Origin: an uncultured Clostridia bacterium
Lineage (GTDB): Bacteria > Bacillota > Clostridia > Oscillospirales > Acutalibacteraceae
Direction: 5' to 3'
Assembly (NCBI GenBank): GCA_937876375.1
Contig: CALEHY010000010.1
Span: 160,215 to 224,214, forward strand
Length of the DNA: 64,000 bases
In this document: positions 17,266-26,247 of the stretch, piece after piece
How positions within the stretch are numbered: the stretch's first letter is position 1
How the letters are laid out: every line of letters begins with the position of its first letter
Program-made: the position numbers and the translations under genes
Notes under the pieces: generated by a model
Database searches by the model: none
What the model was told of the DNA's origin: nothing
What the model saw: the letters and a program-made list of their open reading frames with translations, nothing else

Positions 17266-18546
17266 ATGGGAAAGAATTTTAGATTTGAAACATTACAGTT
17301 ACATGTTGGCCAAGAAGCTCCAGATCCTGCTACTGATTCTAGAGCAGTACCTATTTATCAGACTACTTCGTATGTGTTTAGGGATTCTGATCATGCCCAG
17401 GCAAGATTTAATCTTACCGACGCAGGCAATATATATGGCAGATTAACTAATTCTACTCAGGACGTTTTTGAAAAACGTATTGCTGCCCTAGAGGGTGGTG
17501 TAGCTGCTTTGGCAACAGCATCAGGTGCTGCTGCACTTGCATATACATTCCAAGCCCTTGCAAAGAATGGTGACCACATTGTTGCTGCAAAAACTATTTA
17601 TGGTGGAACATATAATTATCTTGTGCACACAATCGCAGATAGAGGAGTTAGCACAACTTTCGTTGATCCAGATGATATCTCTAATTTTGAAAATGCAATC
17701 CAAGATAATACAAAGGCTGTGTTTATCGAGACACTTGGCAATCCTAATTCTAATATCATTGATATTAAGGCTGTTGCAGAGGTTGCTCATAAGCATAATA
17801 TCCCACTTGTTGTTGATGACACATTCACAACACCATATTTGCTTCGACCATTTGAGCTAGGTGCTGATATTGTTGCTTGCTCTGCTACAAAATTCCTTGG
17901 TGGTCATGGTACAACTCTTGGTGGTGTGATAGTAGATAGTGGCAATTTTGATTGGGCAAAATCTGGCAAATTTCCACAGTTTTCAGAGCCAAACCCATCA
18001 TATCATGGTGTGAGATTTACTGATGCAGCTGGTCCAGCAGCGTTTGTGACATATATTAGAGCAATTATCTTGAGAGATACTGGTGCTGCTATATCCCCAT
18101 TTAATGCATTCCTACTCCTACAAGGTGTTGAGACATTGTCATTAAGAGTTGACAGACATATCGAGAATACAAAGAAGGTGCTTGATTTTCTATCAACTCA
18201 TCCATTAGTAGAAAAGGTTAATCATCCATCACTTGATGATAAGTATAAGACATTATATAACGAGTATTTTCCAAATGGAGCAGGCTCAATATTCACATTC
18301 GATATAAAGGGAGGAGAAAAGGAGGCAAAGAAGTTTATTGACTCTTTACAGATATTCTCTATCCTTGCTAATGTTGCTGATGCAAAATCATTAGTTATTC
18401 ATCCAGCAACAACAACTCATTCACAGCTATCTCCAGAGGAGCTAGCAGAGCAGAATATCAAGCCTAGTACAATAAGATTGTCTATTGGTATCGAGCATGT
18501 TGACGATATTATTGAAGATTTGGCACAAGCATTCGATAAGGTATAA
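17266..18546 (+). CDS. metY: O-acetylhomoserine sulfhydrylase / aminocarboxypropyltransferase
   Basis: 426 residues, a PLP enzyme of the Cys/Met metabolism family. Motifs: FETLQLHVGQEAPDPATDSR at the N terminus (typical of MetY), YGRLTNST, the PLP-lysine region SATKFLGGHGTTLGGV, and C-terminal SLVIHPATTTHSQL and RLSIGIEHVDDI. It joins O-acetylhomoserine with sulfide to give homocysteine, or acts on O-acetylserine. The frame opens 20 codons earlier at the promoter's -10 box, so that start is rejected; AAAGG at 17251-17255 is placed about 10 nt before the ATG at 17266. Monocistronic, ending in a shared terminator. Confidence 0.93.
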   Translation: MGKNFRFETLQLHVGQEAPDPATDSRAVPIYQTTSYVFRDSDHAQARFNLTDAGNIYGRLTNSTQDVFEKRIAALEGGVAALATASGAAALAYTFQALAKNGDHIVAAKTIYGGTYNYLVHTIADRGVSTTFVDPDDISNFENAIQDNTKAVFIETLGNPNSNIIDIKAVAEVAHKHNIPLVVDDTFTTPYLLRPFELGADIVACSATKFLGGHGTTLGGVIVDSGNFDWAKSGKFPQFSEPNPSYHGVRFTDAAGPAAFVTYIRAIILRDTGAAISPFNAFLLLQGVETLSLRVDRHIENTKKVLDFLSTHPLVEKVNHPSLDDKYKTLYNEYFPNGAGSIFTFDIKGGEKEAKKFIDSLQIFSILANVADAKSLVIHPATTTHSQLSPEELAEQNIKPSTIRLSIGIEHVDDIIEDLAQAFDKV

Positions 18547-18551
18547 AAATA

Positions 18552-18585
18552 AAAGGTCACTAGTTTTTCTAGTGACCTTTTTACT
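18552..18585. terminator. Bidirectional terminator between metY and tetR gene
   Basis: 12-bp stem AAAGGTCACTAG / CTAGTGACCTTT with a T-rich loop, T-run on the right and A-run on the left, so it can serve the converging metY and TetR-family genes. Confidence 0.92.
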
Positions 18586-19109
18586 TATTGTGCTGAAGAA
18601 AGTTTGTGGATGATGTCCTTTATCATTGTGTAAAAATCAGGTTCATCATTCTTTAACTCACGGATGATGAATCCGATTAATGCGTATGCATATACATTGA
18701 TTGCAAAATCGATATGCTCATCCATTCTAGCTTTGTTCTTTGATAAGAAATATTCCTTTGAAAAATCATAAATGCTGTTGTATAAAAGGGAATATACATA
18801 TATGAAATATTTTGAGTTAAGACATTTTTTAAGGAATACACCATATTTTTTGAATACAGCTTCGTATAACACTAATGCGTCCTGCCAGCTGTTGTACTTT
18901 GTCATATTGCTGATGATATCCTTTGTTTCGCTCTCGAATGCCCATTTTAGCATTTCATCGATATCCTTGAAATGATAGTAGAATGTTTGTCTGCTAATCT
19001 GACATTCGTCAACGATATCAGTAATAGAGATTTTTTCTACGTCATTTTCCTTTTCGTTAGATAATTTTAGGAATGCATCGATGATTAAATCCTTTGTTTT
19101 TGTAGCCAT
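18585..19109 (-). CDS. TetR/AcrR family transcriptional regulator
   Basis: 174 residues. The N-terminal helix-turn-helix is clear: DLIIDAFLKLSNEKENDVEK, then ISITDIVDECQISRQTFYYH and FKDIDEMLKW. The C-terminal part resembles the small ligand domain of DhaS-like TetR proteins, with several aromatic residues (YFIYVYSLLYNSIYDFSKEY). These act as repressors that leave DNA on binding a small molecule. It converges with metY and is followed leftward by hypE, whose operon runs toward it, so its target is not obvious from position. An AAAGG site precedes the ATG. Targets unknown. Confidence 0.85.
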   Translation of the reverse strand: MATKTKDLIIDAFLKLSNEKENDVEKISITDIVDECQISRQTFYYHFKDIDEMLKWAFESETKDIISNMTKYNSWQDALVLYEAVFKKYGVFLKKCLNSKYFIYVYSLLYNSIYDFSKEYFLSKNKARMDEHIDFAINVYAYALIGFIIRELKNDEPDFYTMIKDIIHKLSSAQ

Positions 19110-19237
19110 TTTTGTATACCTTTCAGCAAATAATTCTTCTCTTTATTAGGTAGTATAACATTAAAAAAATGGCTCTGCAACATAAACAAACCTTTATCGT
19201 TTGATTTCGTACGTTTTTTACAAAAATGTTAAAAACT

Positions 19238-20218
19238 CTAGCAAATTCTAGGCAAACCCTCGCCAATTAGTTGATTAACTTTCTTTTTTCCACCCAGTGC
19301 AGTGGTAACTGTTACACCTTGTCCGTGCTCAACGGCGCCTATTATTGTGGCATTTTCGCCATATTTTGATGATTTGATTATCTCTACAGCTTCATCTGCT
19401 TGATGAGCTGGTACAATGGCTACTAGCTTGCCCTCATTACCCATATGCATTATGTTGAGCCCTAGTATTTTTGCGAACGCTCTGACGTCATCATTTACTG
19501 GTATGTCGTTTTCGTTAATATTGATTGCAACCCTTGATGCATTTGCTAGTTCGTTTAGAACAGTACCTAGTCCACCTCTAGTTACATCACGCATACAGTG
19601 AATTTCAATACCAGCTTTCAGCATCTTCTGTACCATTTCGCATAGTGGGGCATTGTCTGACTGGATATTGTTTTCGATACCCATTCTAGCAGATAGGATA
19701 GTAGCGTGATGGTCGCCCATATTGCCACTAACTATCACAGCATCACCCTCACGAAGATTTGTTGATACTATATCTGTGCTCTCTTTAACAAATCCAACAC
19801 CGGCAGTGTTGATATACACGCCACCGTTACCCTCAATAACCTTTGTGTCACCAGCAACGACAGTAACGCCAGCCTCTTTTGCTGTTTGTGCCATAGATAT
19901 AACTATTTGCTCTAAGGTGTCAGTGTCAGCACCTTCCTCAATAATGAATGCAGAGGTGATATATTTTGGCGTAGCACCACGCATTAATAGGTCGTTGACT
20001 GTGCCACATACAGCAAGTCTGCCTATATCTCCACCCTTAAATATTAGTGGTGTGACAACAAAGCTGTCAGTAGTAATAGCGATTTTGCTATTGCCAGTAA
20101 CTACAGCACTGTCCTCCATCATATTTAGTATTGGGTTAGAAAAATGCTTTGCAAATATTTTGTCGATTAGCTCGCTAGTGGATTTGCCACCACTACCGTG
20201 TGAAAGTGTGATTTTCAT
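19238..20218 (-). CDS. hypE: [NiFe] hydrogenase maturation protein HypE
   Basis: 326 residues, PurM/AIR-synthase-like ATPase. The N terminus has LSHGSGGKSTSELI, ATP-binding segments follow, and the chain ends GLPRIC, where the terminal cysteine accepts the carbamoyl group from HypF and is dehydrated to thiocyanate, giving the cyanide ligands of the active-site iron. Last gene of the ech-hyp operon, 2 bp after hypD. No clear U-tailed terminator was seen in the ~128 bp beyond its stop. Length and C terminus agree with functional HypE. Confidence 0.97.
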   Translation of the reverse strand: MKITLSHGSGGKSTSELIDKIFAKHFSNPILNMMEDSAVVTGNSKIAITTDSFVVTPLIFKGGDIGRLAVCGTVNDLLMRGATPKYITSAFIIEEGADTDTLEQIVISMAQTAKEAGVTVVAGDTKVIEGNGGVYINTAGVGFVKESTDIVSTNLREGDAVIVSGNMGDHHATILSARMGIENNIQSDNAPLCEMVQKMLKAGIEIHCMRDVTRGGLGTVLNELANASRVAININENDIPVNDDVRAFAKILGLNIMHMGNEGKLVAIVPAHQADEAVEIIKSSKYGENATIIGAVEHGQGVTVTTALGGKKKVNQLIGEGLPRIC

Positions 20219-20220
20219 AG

Positions 20221-21258
20221 TTAACCTCTGTTGTTTGTTAGATAGTTAAAGCATGAGCCCTCATTAGACACCATACAAGCACCCTTTGGGCTTTCTGGTG
20301 TACAGATTTTGCCGTATAGAGGGCATTCGTTTGGCTTTTTCTTGCCAGTGATTACCTCACCACAAGAACAACCATTTTTGTGTGAAAAATCGTTTGTTAG
20401 GTTTTTGCTACCTGCGTCGTACTGGCTGTATTCAGCCTTTAGTACCATACCGGAGTCCTTGATTATTCCAAGTCCTCTCCAAGCAGCATCATATGGCTCA
20501 AAATATTTTGTAACAAGGTCGTATGCCTTGCTGTTTTTTTCTTCGTTTACAACGGATTTGTACAGATTGAGCACCTTGCCCTGACCCTTTAGCTTAACGA
20601 GGGCATAGATGGACGCTAGTATCTCTTCTGCGTTGAAGCCACTTACCACGAATGGTAGAGAATATTCGCTTGCCAAATCATCGAACGCTTTGCTACCAGT
20701 GATAACAGCAACGTGTCCTGGTGCAATAAATCCGTCAACGCTATTGTCATCATCGCATATTGTTTTGATAACATTAGGCATTGTTTTTAATGCTGATAAT
20801 ATTTTTAAATTACTAATATTATTTTCTATAATACTATCTATTAGTAGAGCATATGCTGGTGTGGTTGTTTCAAATCCAACAGCAGCAAAAACGAAACTCT
20901 TGTCTGGTTCATTTTGTGCTAGGGTGATTGCTTCCATAGGGGAGTACACCATACGGATATCTGCACCATCGCTCTTAATATCTTTTAGTGCGTGCCTTGA
21001 GCCTGGCACTCGTATCATATCTCCAAATGTTACGATAGTGCTGCCGTCAAGCGCTAGCTCGCATAATCTGTCTACATAATCGCTGACAGTAACACATACT
21101 GGACAGCCTGGTCCACTGATTAGATGGATTTTGTCACTAATTAGGGATGGTATAGCATTTTCAGCTATAGATGCTGTGTGAGTGCCACACACCTCCATTA
21201 GTGTTATATCTTCGCCATCATATTCCTTCAAAAACTTGAGCACGTCGTTTATGTTCAT
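20221..21258 (-). CDS. hypD: [NiFe] hydrogenase maturation protein HypD
   Basis: 345 residues with the family landmarks: LMEVCGTHTASIAENAI, ISGPGCPVCVT, VGFETTTPAYALL, and a cysteine-rich C-terminal region (GCSCGEVITG, ECPLYGKIC, GACMVSNEGSC) that holds the [4Fe-4S] cluster. HypD with HypC is the scaffold on which Fe(CN)2CO is built before insertion into the hydrogenase large subunit. The start overlaps the hypC stop as TAATG. All key cysteines of the CGTH and GPGCPVC motifs are present. Confidence 0.97.
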   Translation of the reverse strand: MNINDVLKFLKEYDGEDITLMEVCGTHTASIAENAIPSLISDKIHLISGPGCPVCVTVSDYVDRLCELALDGSTIVTFGDMIRVPGSRHALKDIKSDGADIRMVYSPMEAITLAQNEPDKSFVFAAVGFETTTPAYALLIDSIIENNISNLKILSALKTMPNVIKTICDDDNSVDGFIAPGHVAVITGSKAFDDLASEYSLPFVVSGFNAEEILASIYALVKLKGQGKVLNLYKSVVNEEKNSKAYDLVTKYFEPYDAAWRGLGIIKDSGMVLKAEYSQYDAGSKNLTNDFSHKNGCSCGEVITGKKKPNECPLYGKICTPESPKGACMVSNEGSCFNYLTNNRG

Positions 21259-21476
21259 TATACTCCCAGTGCCTCCAAATCATTGAATAGGTTCACCATA
21301 TATTTTGCTTCGTCCTCTGGCAAAACTTGGATAACTAGTCCAGCGTGTACTAGCACCCAGTCACCAATCTTTGCCTCAACGATACCAATGTTAGCGTGTG
21401 TGATATTTGATGAATATTCTATTGTTGCGTCGTTACCATTAATCTCGATAATTTTTCCTGGTGCAGCAACACACAT
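21258..21476 (-). CDS. hypC: [NiFe] hydrogenase maturation chaperone HypC
   Basis: 72 residues beginning MCVAAPGKIIEINGND. The Cys at position 2 is the essential iron-carrying residue of HypC, so the ATG at 21476 must be the start even though the frame runs 20 codons further upstream. A GGAGGAA ribosome site at the end of hypF precedes it. HypC binds the Fe(CN)2CO unit with HypD and brings it to the large-subunit precursor. Stop and hypD start overlap. Confidence 0.96.
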   Translation of the reverse strand: MCVAAPGKIIEINGNDATIEYSSNITHANIGIVEAKIGDWVLVHAGLVIQVLPEDEAKYMVNLFNDLEALGV

Positions 21477-21478
21477 AT

Positions 21479-23533
21479 TTATTCCTCCATAGTAGATAGG
21501 TATGCTTGACCTAGGCATAGTCCGTTGTCTCCACATGACACAGCCTTGTTGGTCAAGACGGTAATATTATTATTCTCTAGTAGCTCGATTGTGCTACCTA
21601 GTAGTATTCTGTTAACAAAGCATCCGCCACTCAGCGTGACAGTGCTAATATTATGCTCTTTTGTGATATTTAGTATCAATTCTGCTAGCATTTTGTGAAA
21701 GCCTAGTGCAATTTCTTCTCTTGGAGCATTGGCATTCTTTATCTGTGAGATAATGTCCTTTGGATTAAGACTAGGAGTGATATAGTATGCCTTTTTTGCT
21801 TTTTTTGCACAGCTTTCTAGTGCGATAGCACATTCACCCTCGTATGAGTTGTAGTGCTTGATGTCAAGTAGTGCACATACAGCGTCAAATAGTCTGCCCA
21901 TGCTACCAGAATTAACAGTGTTAATATTGTTTTCTATTGCCTTGTTGATTAGCTCGTTTGACCCATCATAGCACGCTAGACACAGGTCAGCATTTTTCGA
22001 TAACTCATCACTTGCTATCATCTTTGTGTATTCGAGATGAGCAACACGCTCTGTGTTTTTGAACACCTCGCCACCCCATATTGCACCATCATCACCATAT
22101 CCAGTACCATCGAATACAAAATGGAGCATATCATTATTAGCGTGCTCAGTATTTTCTGCAACAACACTGTATGCGTGTGCTAGATGATGCTGATATTTTT
22201 TGTCGACACTGTATAGATTTGATGAGTAGTACATTGGGTGCTTGTCTGCGACAATACTCTTTGGTTCGAACGAGTGCAGAGCACAAAATCGTTTGATTGT
22301 ATCCTTGTATGCACCGAAATATGCCTCATCCTCTAAATCACCTAGATACTGACTAGGGTATGCATATCCATTGTGTAGTATGCAAAAGCTACTTTTCAAA
22401 TCACCACCAAGGCACAGAGCGTCATCTGATTTTTTGCTTATTTTTATCGCTAGTGGCACATATCCTCTAGCACGACGAATGAACTGTACTCTGGCACTGT
22501 TAACCTGTACAACACTGTCGTCGATAGGGGTTAGTATTTCTCTGTCGTGAGATAGGACTGGCACACCGAACTTTTTTATCTCATTATCGTCGATAATAAT
22601 AGGCTCACCACTGATATTGGCACTTGTCATAATGAGTGGTGATATTCTGCCTAGTATCATTATCTGTATTGGATTGCAAGGTAGGAATGCACCGATATAG
22701 TCACTGTCATCGCATATCCCATGTGGCATATCCTTTTTCTTCTCTAGTAGAACAATAGGTCTAGCAGGGGATAGGAGCAGTTCTCTTTCTTTGTCATTTA
22801 CATAGCAGTATTGGGATATCTCGTCGATTGATTTGAACATTATTGCAAATGGCTTTGTTTCTCTGCCCTTGATATCTCTCAATTTGTTAGCAAGTGGAGT
22901 GGTGCATTTGCAAGCAAGGTGGTATCCACCTATATCCTTTATTGCTAGTATGTCGTTTTGTAGTATTTCGACAGCCTTGTCGATTGATATATTTGTCTTT
23001 GGACCACATTTTTTGCAAGCTATGGTCTGTGCGTGACAGCGTCTGTCGGCTGGTGTTGTGTATTCGTCCTCACATTCGTCGCATAGTGCAAACTTATCCA
23101 TAGTAATTCGCTCTCTGTCATATGGTAGAGCTTTGATTATTGTGTATCGTGGACCACAGTTAACGCATGATATGAATGGGTGATTATATCTGCGATTGTT
23201 TTCGTCTTTAAGCTCCATTTCACACTCCTTGCAGGTTGCCAAATCTGGAGTGATGAATGGTATTTCGTTATCGTTTGTGGAATGTACGATAGTGAATGTA
23301 TCGTAGTCCCTTTCGTCTATTTCTAGCTTGTCGTAGTTTTTTATCTCAAACATTGCAACAAGGCGTTGGACAAAAGCATCCAACGCCTTTTGGTTACCTT
23401 GTGCGATAATTGTTACATTACCACCTGAATTTTTTACTTCGCCCTTTATATCAAGCTCTCTAGCGAGCCTCAGTGCACTGGGACGAAATCCAATGCCCTG
23501 AACAATACCATAATAGGTTAGTTGAAGTGTCGT
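21479..23533 (-). CDS. hypF: Carbamoyltransferase HypF, no canonical start codon
   Basis: About 684 residues. Acylphosphatase domain (YYGIVQGIGFRPSALRLARE, residues ~9-28), double zinc-finger region (CKECEMEL, CVNCGPRYTI, CDECEDEY, CKKCGP), YrdC-like domain, and Kae1-like domain with HHLAHAYSVV and SGGCFVNRIL. HypF makes the thiocarbamate donor for CN ligands from carbamoyl phosphate. No in-frame ATG, GTG or TTG exists before the acylphosphatase motif: the frame reads AAT ACG ACA directly after the echF TAA. ACG at 23533 is used as the most likely boundary since AAGGAAG lies 8 nt before it. The first in-frame TTG, at 23383, would remove the domain. Confidence 0.9.
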   Translation of the reverse strand, partial: TTLQLTYYGIVQGIGFRPSALRLARELDIKGEVKNSGGNVTIIAQGNQKALDAFVQRLVAMFEIKNYDKLEIDERDYDTFTIVHSTNDNEIPFITPDLATCKECEMELKDENNRRYNHPFISCVNCGPRYTIIKALPYDRERITMDKFALCDECEDEYTTPADRRCHAQTIACKKCGPKTNISIDKAVEILQNDILAIKDIGGYHLACKCTTPLANKLRDIKGRETKPFAIMFKSIDEISQYCYVNDKERELLLSPARPIVLLEKKKDMPHGICDDSDYIGAFLPCNPIQIMILGRISPLIMTSANISGEPIIIDDNEIKKFGVPVLSHDREILTPIDDSVVQVNSARVQFIRRARGYVPLAIKISKKSDDALCLGGDLKSSFCILHNGYAYPSQYLGDLEDEAYFGAYKDTIKRFCALHSFEPKSIVADKHPMYYSSNLYSVDKKYQHHLAHAYSVVAENTEHANNDMLHFVFDGTGYGDDGAIWGGEVFKNTERVAHLEYTKMIASDELSKNADLCLACYDGSNELINKAIENNINTVNSGSMGRLFDAVCALLDIKHYNSYEGECAIALESCAKKAKKAYYITPSLNPKDIISQIKNANAPREEIALGFHKMLAELILNITKEHNISTVTLSGGCFVNRILLGSTIELLENNNITVLTNKAVSCGDNGLCLGQAYLSTMEE

Positions 23534-23536
23534 ATT

Positions 23537-24775
23537 TTACGCTTCCTTTTTGTATGTGATAGTACCGTACTCTGCGTCGTCCTCTGCATAGCCAAGGCAC
23601 TTAACCTTTGCACATGCGTCGATACAGCATCCACACTGGATACAAGAGTCACGGTCAATACTCCAGGTCTTTGTGTCCTTTCTGTCAACGGTGATTACAC
23701 CAACTGGACACTTCTTTGCACATAGACCACATAGTATGCATGAGTCAATATCGTTAGCAATCTTACCATATGTGAGCTCTGCAACTGGCTTTTGAGTAGA
23801 AATCTTGCCTAGGCTAACATCAGCCTTTGGCTCTTCCTTTTTTGGTGCAGGCTTTGTCTTTGGTGCTGGAGCAGGTGCTGATACACCGTCCTTGCTCATT
23901 GTAACAACGCCAGCCTCTCCATCATCCTCTGCGAATGATAGGCTGTGGAACTTCTTACAAGCGTCGATACAAGCACCACACTGCATACATTCATCACGAT
24001 TGATGCTCCAGGTTTTTGCATCTCTGTCAACAGTGATGCACTCTGCTGGGCACTGTCTAGCACATAGACCACATAGGATACAAGTGTTGATATCATTTGC
24101 AATCTTGCCAGAGGTTAGCGCTGCCTTTGCCTCAGCCTTTGGTGCTGGAGCAGCAGCGCTGTTCTTGTCGAATGTTACTGTACCAGTCTCGCCATCATCC
24201 TCTGCGAATGATAGGCTGTGGAACTTCTTGCAAGCGTCGATACAAGCACCACACTGCATACATTCATCACGATTGATGCTCCAAGTTTTTGCATCTCTGT
24301 CAACTGTGATGCAGTCTGCTGGACAAGCTCTTGAGCATAGACCACATAGGATACAAGTGCTCATATCGTTTGTAATCTTGCCAGAGGTTAGTGCTGGTGC
24401 ATCTGTGCTAGCATCAGCCTTTGCTGGTGCAGGTGCAACTGGCTTGTTGAATGTGTCAACAGTCTTTTCTGTTGATGGCTCAGAATAGCCAGGCTTGATA
24501 TGTAGGCACTTCTTTGGGCAAGCGTTAACACAGTTTTCACACTGTACACAGCCCATTCTCTCGATGGACCATTCGCCCTTTGCCTTGTCAACTGTGATAG
24601 CAGCTGATGGGCACTTGCGCATACACATACCACACATAATACAATCATCGATATCAATTTCGATATGACCTCTTGAGCGCTCTGGATATACAGCAGGCTC
24701 AAAAGGATAATTTGTAGTAACAGGCTTTGAGAATAGGTTCTTTAACGCAAAGCCAGCAAAATCCATAAGCTTCAT
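23537..24775 (-). CDS. echF: Expanded EchF: hydrogenase ferredoxin subunit with four 2[4Fe-4S] modules
   Basis: 412 residues. Residues 1-95 match ordinary EchF/NuoI-like subunits: MKLMDFAGFALKNLF, RGHIEIDIDDCIMCGMC, two CxxCxxCxxxC motifs at C45-C55 and C76-C86. Three more ferredoxin modules follow, joined by Ala/Pro/Lys linkers: C141-C151 and C172-C182; C232-C242 and C263-C273; C346-C356 and C378-C388. That is 32 ligating cysteines, enough for eight [4Fe-4S] clusters. The first motif of each module ends in CP; the second in modules 2-4 lacks the Pro. It should pass electrons between ferredoxin and EchC. AAGGAGGA sits 8 nt before ATG 24775, so an upstream in-frame start is rejected. Confidence 0.92.
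   Translation of the reverse strand: MKLMDFAGFALKNLFSKPVTTNYPFEPAVYPERSRGHIEIDIDDCIMCGMCMRKCPSAAITVDKAKGEWSIERMGCVQCENCVNACPKKCLHIKPGYSEPSTEKTVDTFNKPVAPAPAKADASTDAPALTSGKITNDMSTCILCGLCSRACPADCITVDRDAKTWSINRDECMQCGACIDACKKFHSLSFAEDDGETGTVTFDKNSAAAPAPKAEAKAALTSGKIANDINTCILCGLCARQCPAECITVDRDAKTWSINRDECMQCGACIDACKKFHSLSFAEDDGEAGVVTMSKDGVSAPAPAPKTKPAPKKEEPKADVSLGKISTQKPVAELTYGKIANDIDSCILCGLCAKKCPVGVITVDRKDTKTWSIDRDSCIQCGCCIDACAKVKCLGYAEDDAEYGTITYKKEA
23909..24364 (-). repeat. Internal tandem duplication in echF (modules 2 and 3)
   Basis: The blocks 24182-24364 and 23909-24091 are nearly identical in DNA, offset by 273 bp (91 codons), and both encode a 2[4Fe-4S] module with CMQCGACIDACKKFHSLSF. 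Near-identity at synonymous positions suggests recent duplication or gene conversion; module 4 is related but more diverged. Confidence 0.85.
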
Positions 24776-24788
24776 TTTAAAGTCCTCC

Positions 24789-25868
24789 TTATCTCTCTGT
24801 ACAGCTAATGCATGGGTCAATGGTCAAAATCTGCATTGGCACGTCTGCAAAGTCACTGCCTGGTAAAATATGAATGAGTGATTGAATATTAGTGAAGGTT
24901 GGGGTACGGATTCTAAATCTTTCCAAGAATTTTGTACCGTTTGCCTTTGCATAATAAACAGCCTCTCCTCTTGGTTGTTCGATTCTTACGAAAGCCTCAC
25001 CCTCTGGGTTGCCCTTTTGAGGATTGCAGATTGCACCCTCTGGAATTTTGTCAGCAACCTGACGAAGAATGCTAATGCTCTGGAATAGCTCACCAATTCT
25101 TACAGCACAACGAGCATATCCATCACAATCGTTAGAAGTAATGATATCAAACTCGATTTGGTCATAAGCCTCGTAGCCAGTCTTTCTCATATCTAGCTCT
25201 ATTCCACTTGCTCTTGCCATAGCACCAGCAGCAGATAGTTTGTGAGCATCCTCCTTTGTAAGAATACCAACACCCTTTAATCTAGATTGAACAGAGTAGT
25301 CGTCTAGGAATACTCTAGTCATTCTCTTTAAATCCTTCTCCATTCCATCAAAGATAGAAACGAAGTTCTTTAGCATTGATGAGTCCATATCCTTTAGGAC
25401 ACCACCAATCTTGTTTACAGAAAAGATAACTCGTCCACCAGTTGACTCCTCGAACATATCGAGTACCTTTTCTCTCATTCTCCAGCACTGCATAAATAGT
25501 GCGTCAAAGCCGAATGCATCAGCAAGTAGACCAAGCCATAGTAGATGGCTGTGAATACGGCTCATCTCAAACCAGAATGTACGCAAGAATTTTGCTCTGT
25601 CTGGTACCTCGGCATTGAAAATCTTCTCTAGTGCCTCACAGTATGCAAGACCGTGACCGAATGAGCAGATACCACATGTACGCTCTACAACATACTGGTA
25701 GTCGTTAAAATCTCTTTTTTCAGCAAGAAGCTCTAGTCCTCTGTGAACAAATCCAACAGAAGGGATAGCCTCGATTACCTTCTCATCCTCAAGAACAAGG
25801 TCGATATGGATAGGCTCTGGTAATACTGGGTGCTGAGGACCAAATGGGATAATAGATCTGTTAGCCAT
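24789..25868 (-). CDS. echE: Ech hydrogenase large (NiFe) subunit EchE
   Basis: 359 residues of the NuoD/[NiFe] large-subunit family, group 4. N-terminal Ni ligands C65 and C68 in RTCGICSFGH, and C-terminal ligands C353 and C356 in DPCISCTER at the extreme end. There is no extension after this motif, so no maturation protease cut is needed, as known for Ech-type enzymes, and no protease gene is present here. It holds the Ni-Fe site that reduces protons with ferredoxin electrons. It follows echD by 1 bp and precedes echF. Confidence 0.97.
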   Translation of the reverse strand: MANRSIIPFGPQHPVLPEPIHIDLVLEDEKVIEAIPSVGFVHRGLELLAEKRDFNDYQYVVERTCGICSFGHGLAYCEALEKIFNAEVPDRAKFLRTFWFEMSRIHSHLLWLGLLADAFGFDALFMQCWRMREKVLDMFEESTGGRVIFSVNKIGGVLKDMDSSMLKNFVSIFDGMEKDLKRMTRVFLDDYSVQSRLKGVGILTKEDAHKLSAAGAMARASGIELDMRKTGYEAYDQIEFDIITSNDCDGYARCAVRIGELFQSISILRQVADKIPEGAICNPQKGNPEGEAFVRIEQPRGEAVYYAKANGTKFLERFRIRTPTFTNIQSLIHILPGSDFADVPMQILTIDPCISCTER

Positions 25869-25869
25869 A

Positions 25870-26247
25870 TTATTTGTCCTCCTTCTTGATTACATTGATT
25901 TGCTTTCTGAATGGAGTGTCCTCCTCGATACGATAGAAGTTGTTCTTGTAGTCTAGTGCCATACCAACTACCTTTACACCCCATAGCTCCTTGATTTCGT
26001 TTTCATATAGTGTTGCAGCTGGGAATATGTCAGAGAAAGATTTAATCTCCTCATCAAGTGGAAGATTGATGATATAGTTCTCCATATCATATCCGTTAGC
26101 AACTGAATAGTTAACCTCGTTGTAGCCCTCGAATGCTGTTGCACAAATCTGTGCTAGTCTGTAGCCAGCCTCAAATTTCTCTTGCAATACTGTGTAGAGC
26201 TCGTCCTTTGTAATTCTTGTAATAGGGAAATCGTTAAAATTATTCAA
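25870..26247 (-). CDS. echD: Ech hydrogenase subunit EchD
   Basis: 125 residues, related to the complex I 30-kDa subunit (NuoC). Recognisable stretches are FSDIFPAATLYENEIKELWG, matching the conserved ExEIkElfGv region, and GMALDYKNNFYRIEEDTPFR. It is a peripheral connecting subunit of the Ech complex on the cytoplasmic face. The start is a TTG at 26247, with GGAGG 9 nt upstream inside the echC end, so the genes overlap by 8 bp. A TTG start in a tightly packed operon may lower its yield. No Fe-S motifs are expected or seen. Confidence 0.92.
   Translation of the reverse strand: MNNFNDFPITRITKDELYTVLQEKFEAGYRLAQICATAFEGYNEVNYSVANGYDMENYIINLPLDEEIKSFSDIFPAATLYENEIKELWGVKVVGMALDYKNNFYRIEEDTPFRKQINVIKKEDK

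Noticed and set aside
23531..23539. Readthrough of the echF TAA to give an EchF-HypF fusion.
   Set aside because: The frames do match, but a ribosome site sits just before hypF and no readthrough signal was recognised; a rare or damaged start codon is simpler.
23805..24488. A 227-codon open frame on the plus strand opposite echF.
   Set aside because: It is a shadow of the ferredoxin repeats; it has no ribosome site and its Ala/Pro-rich, His-rich translation follows from the echF codons.
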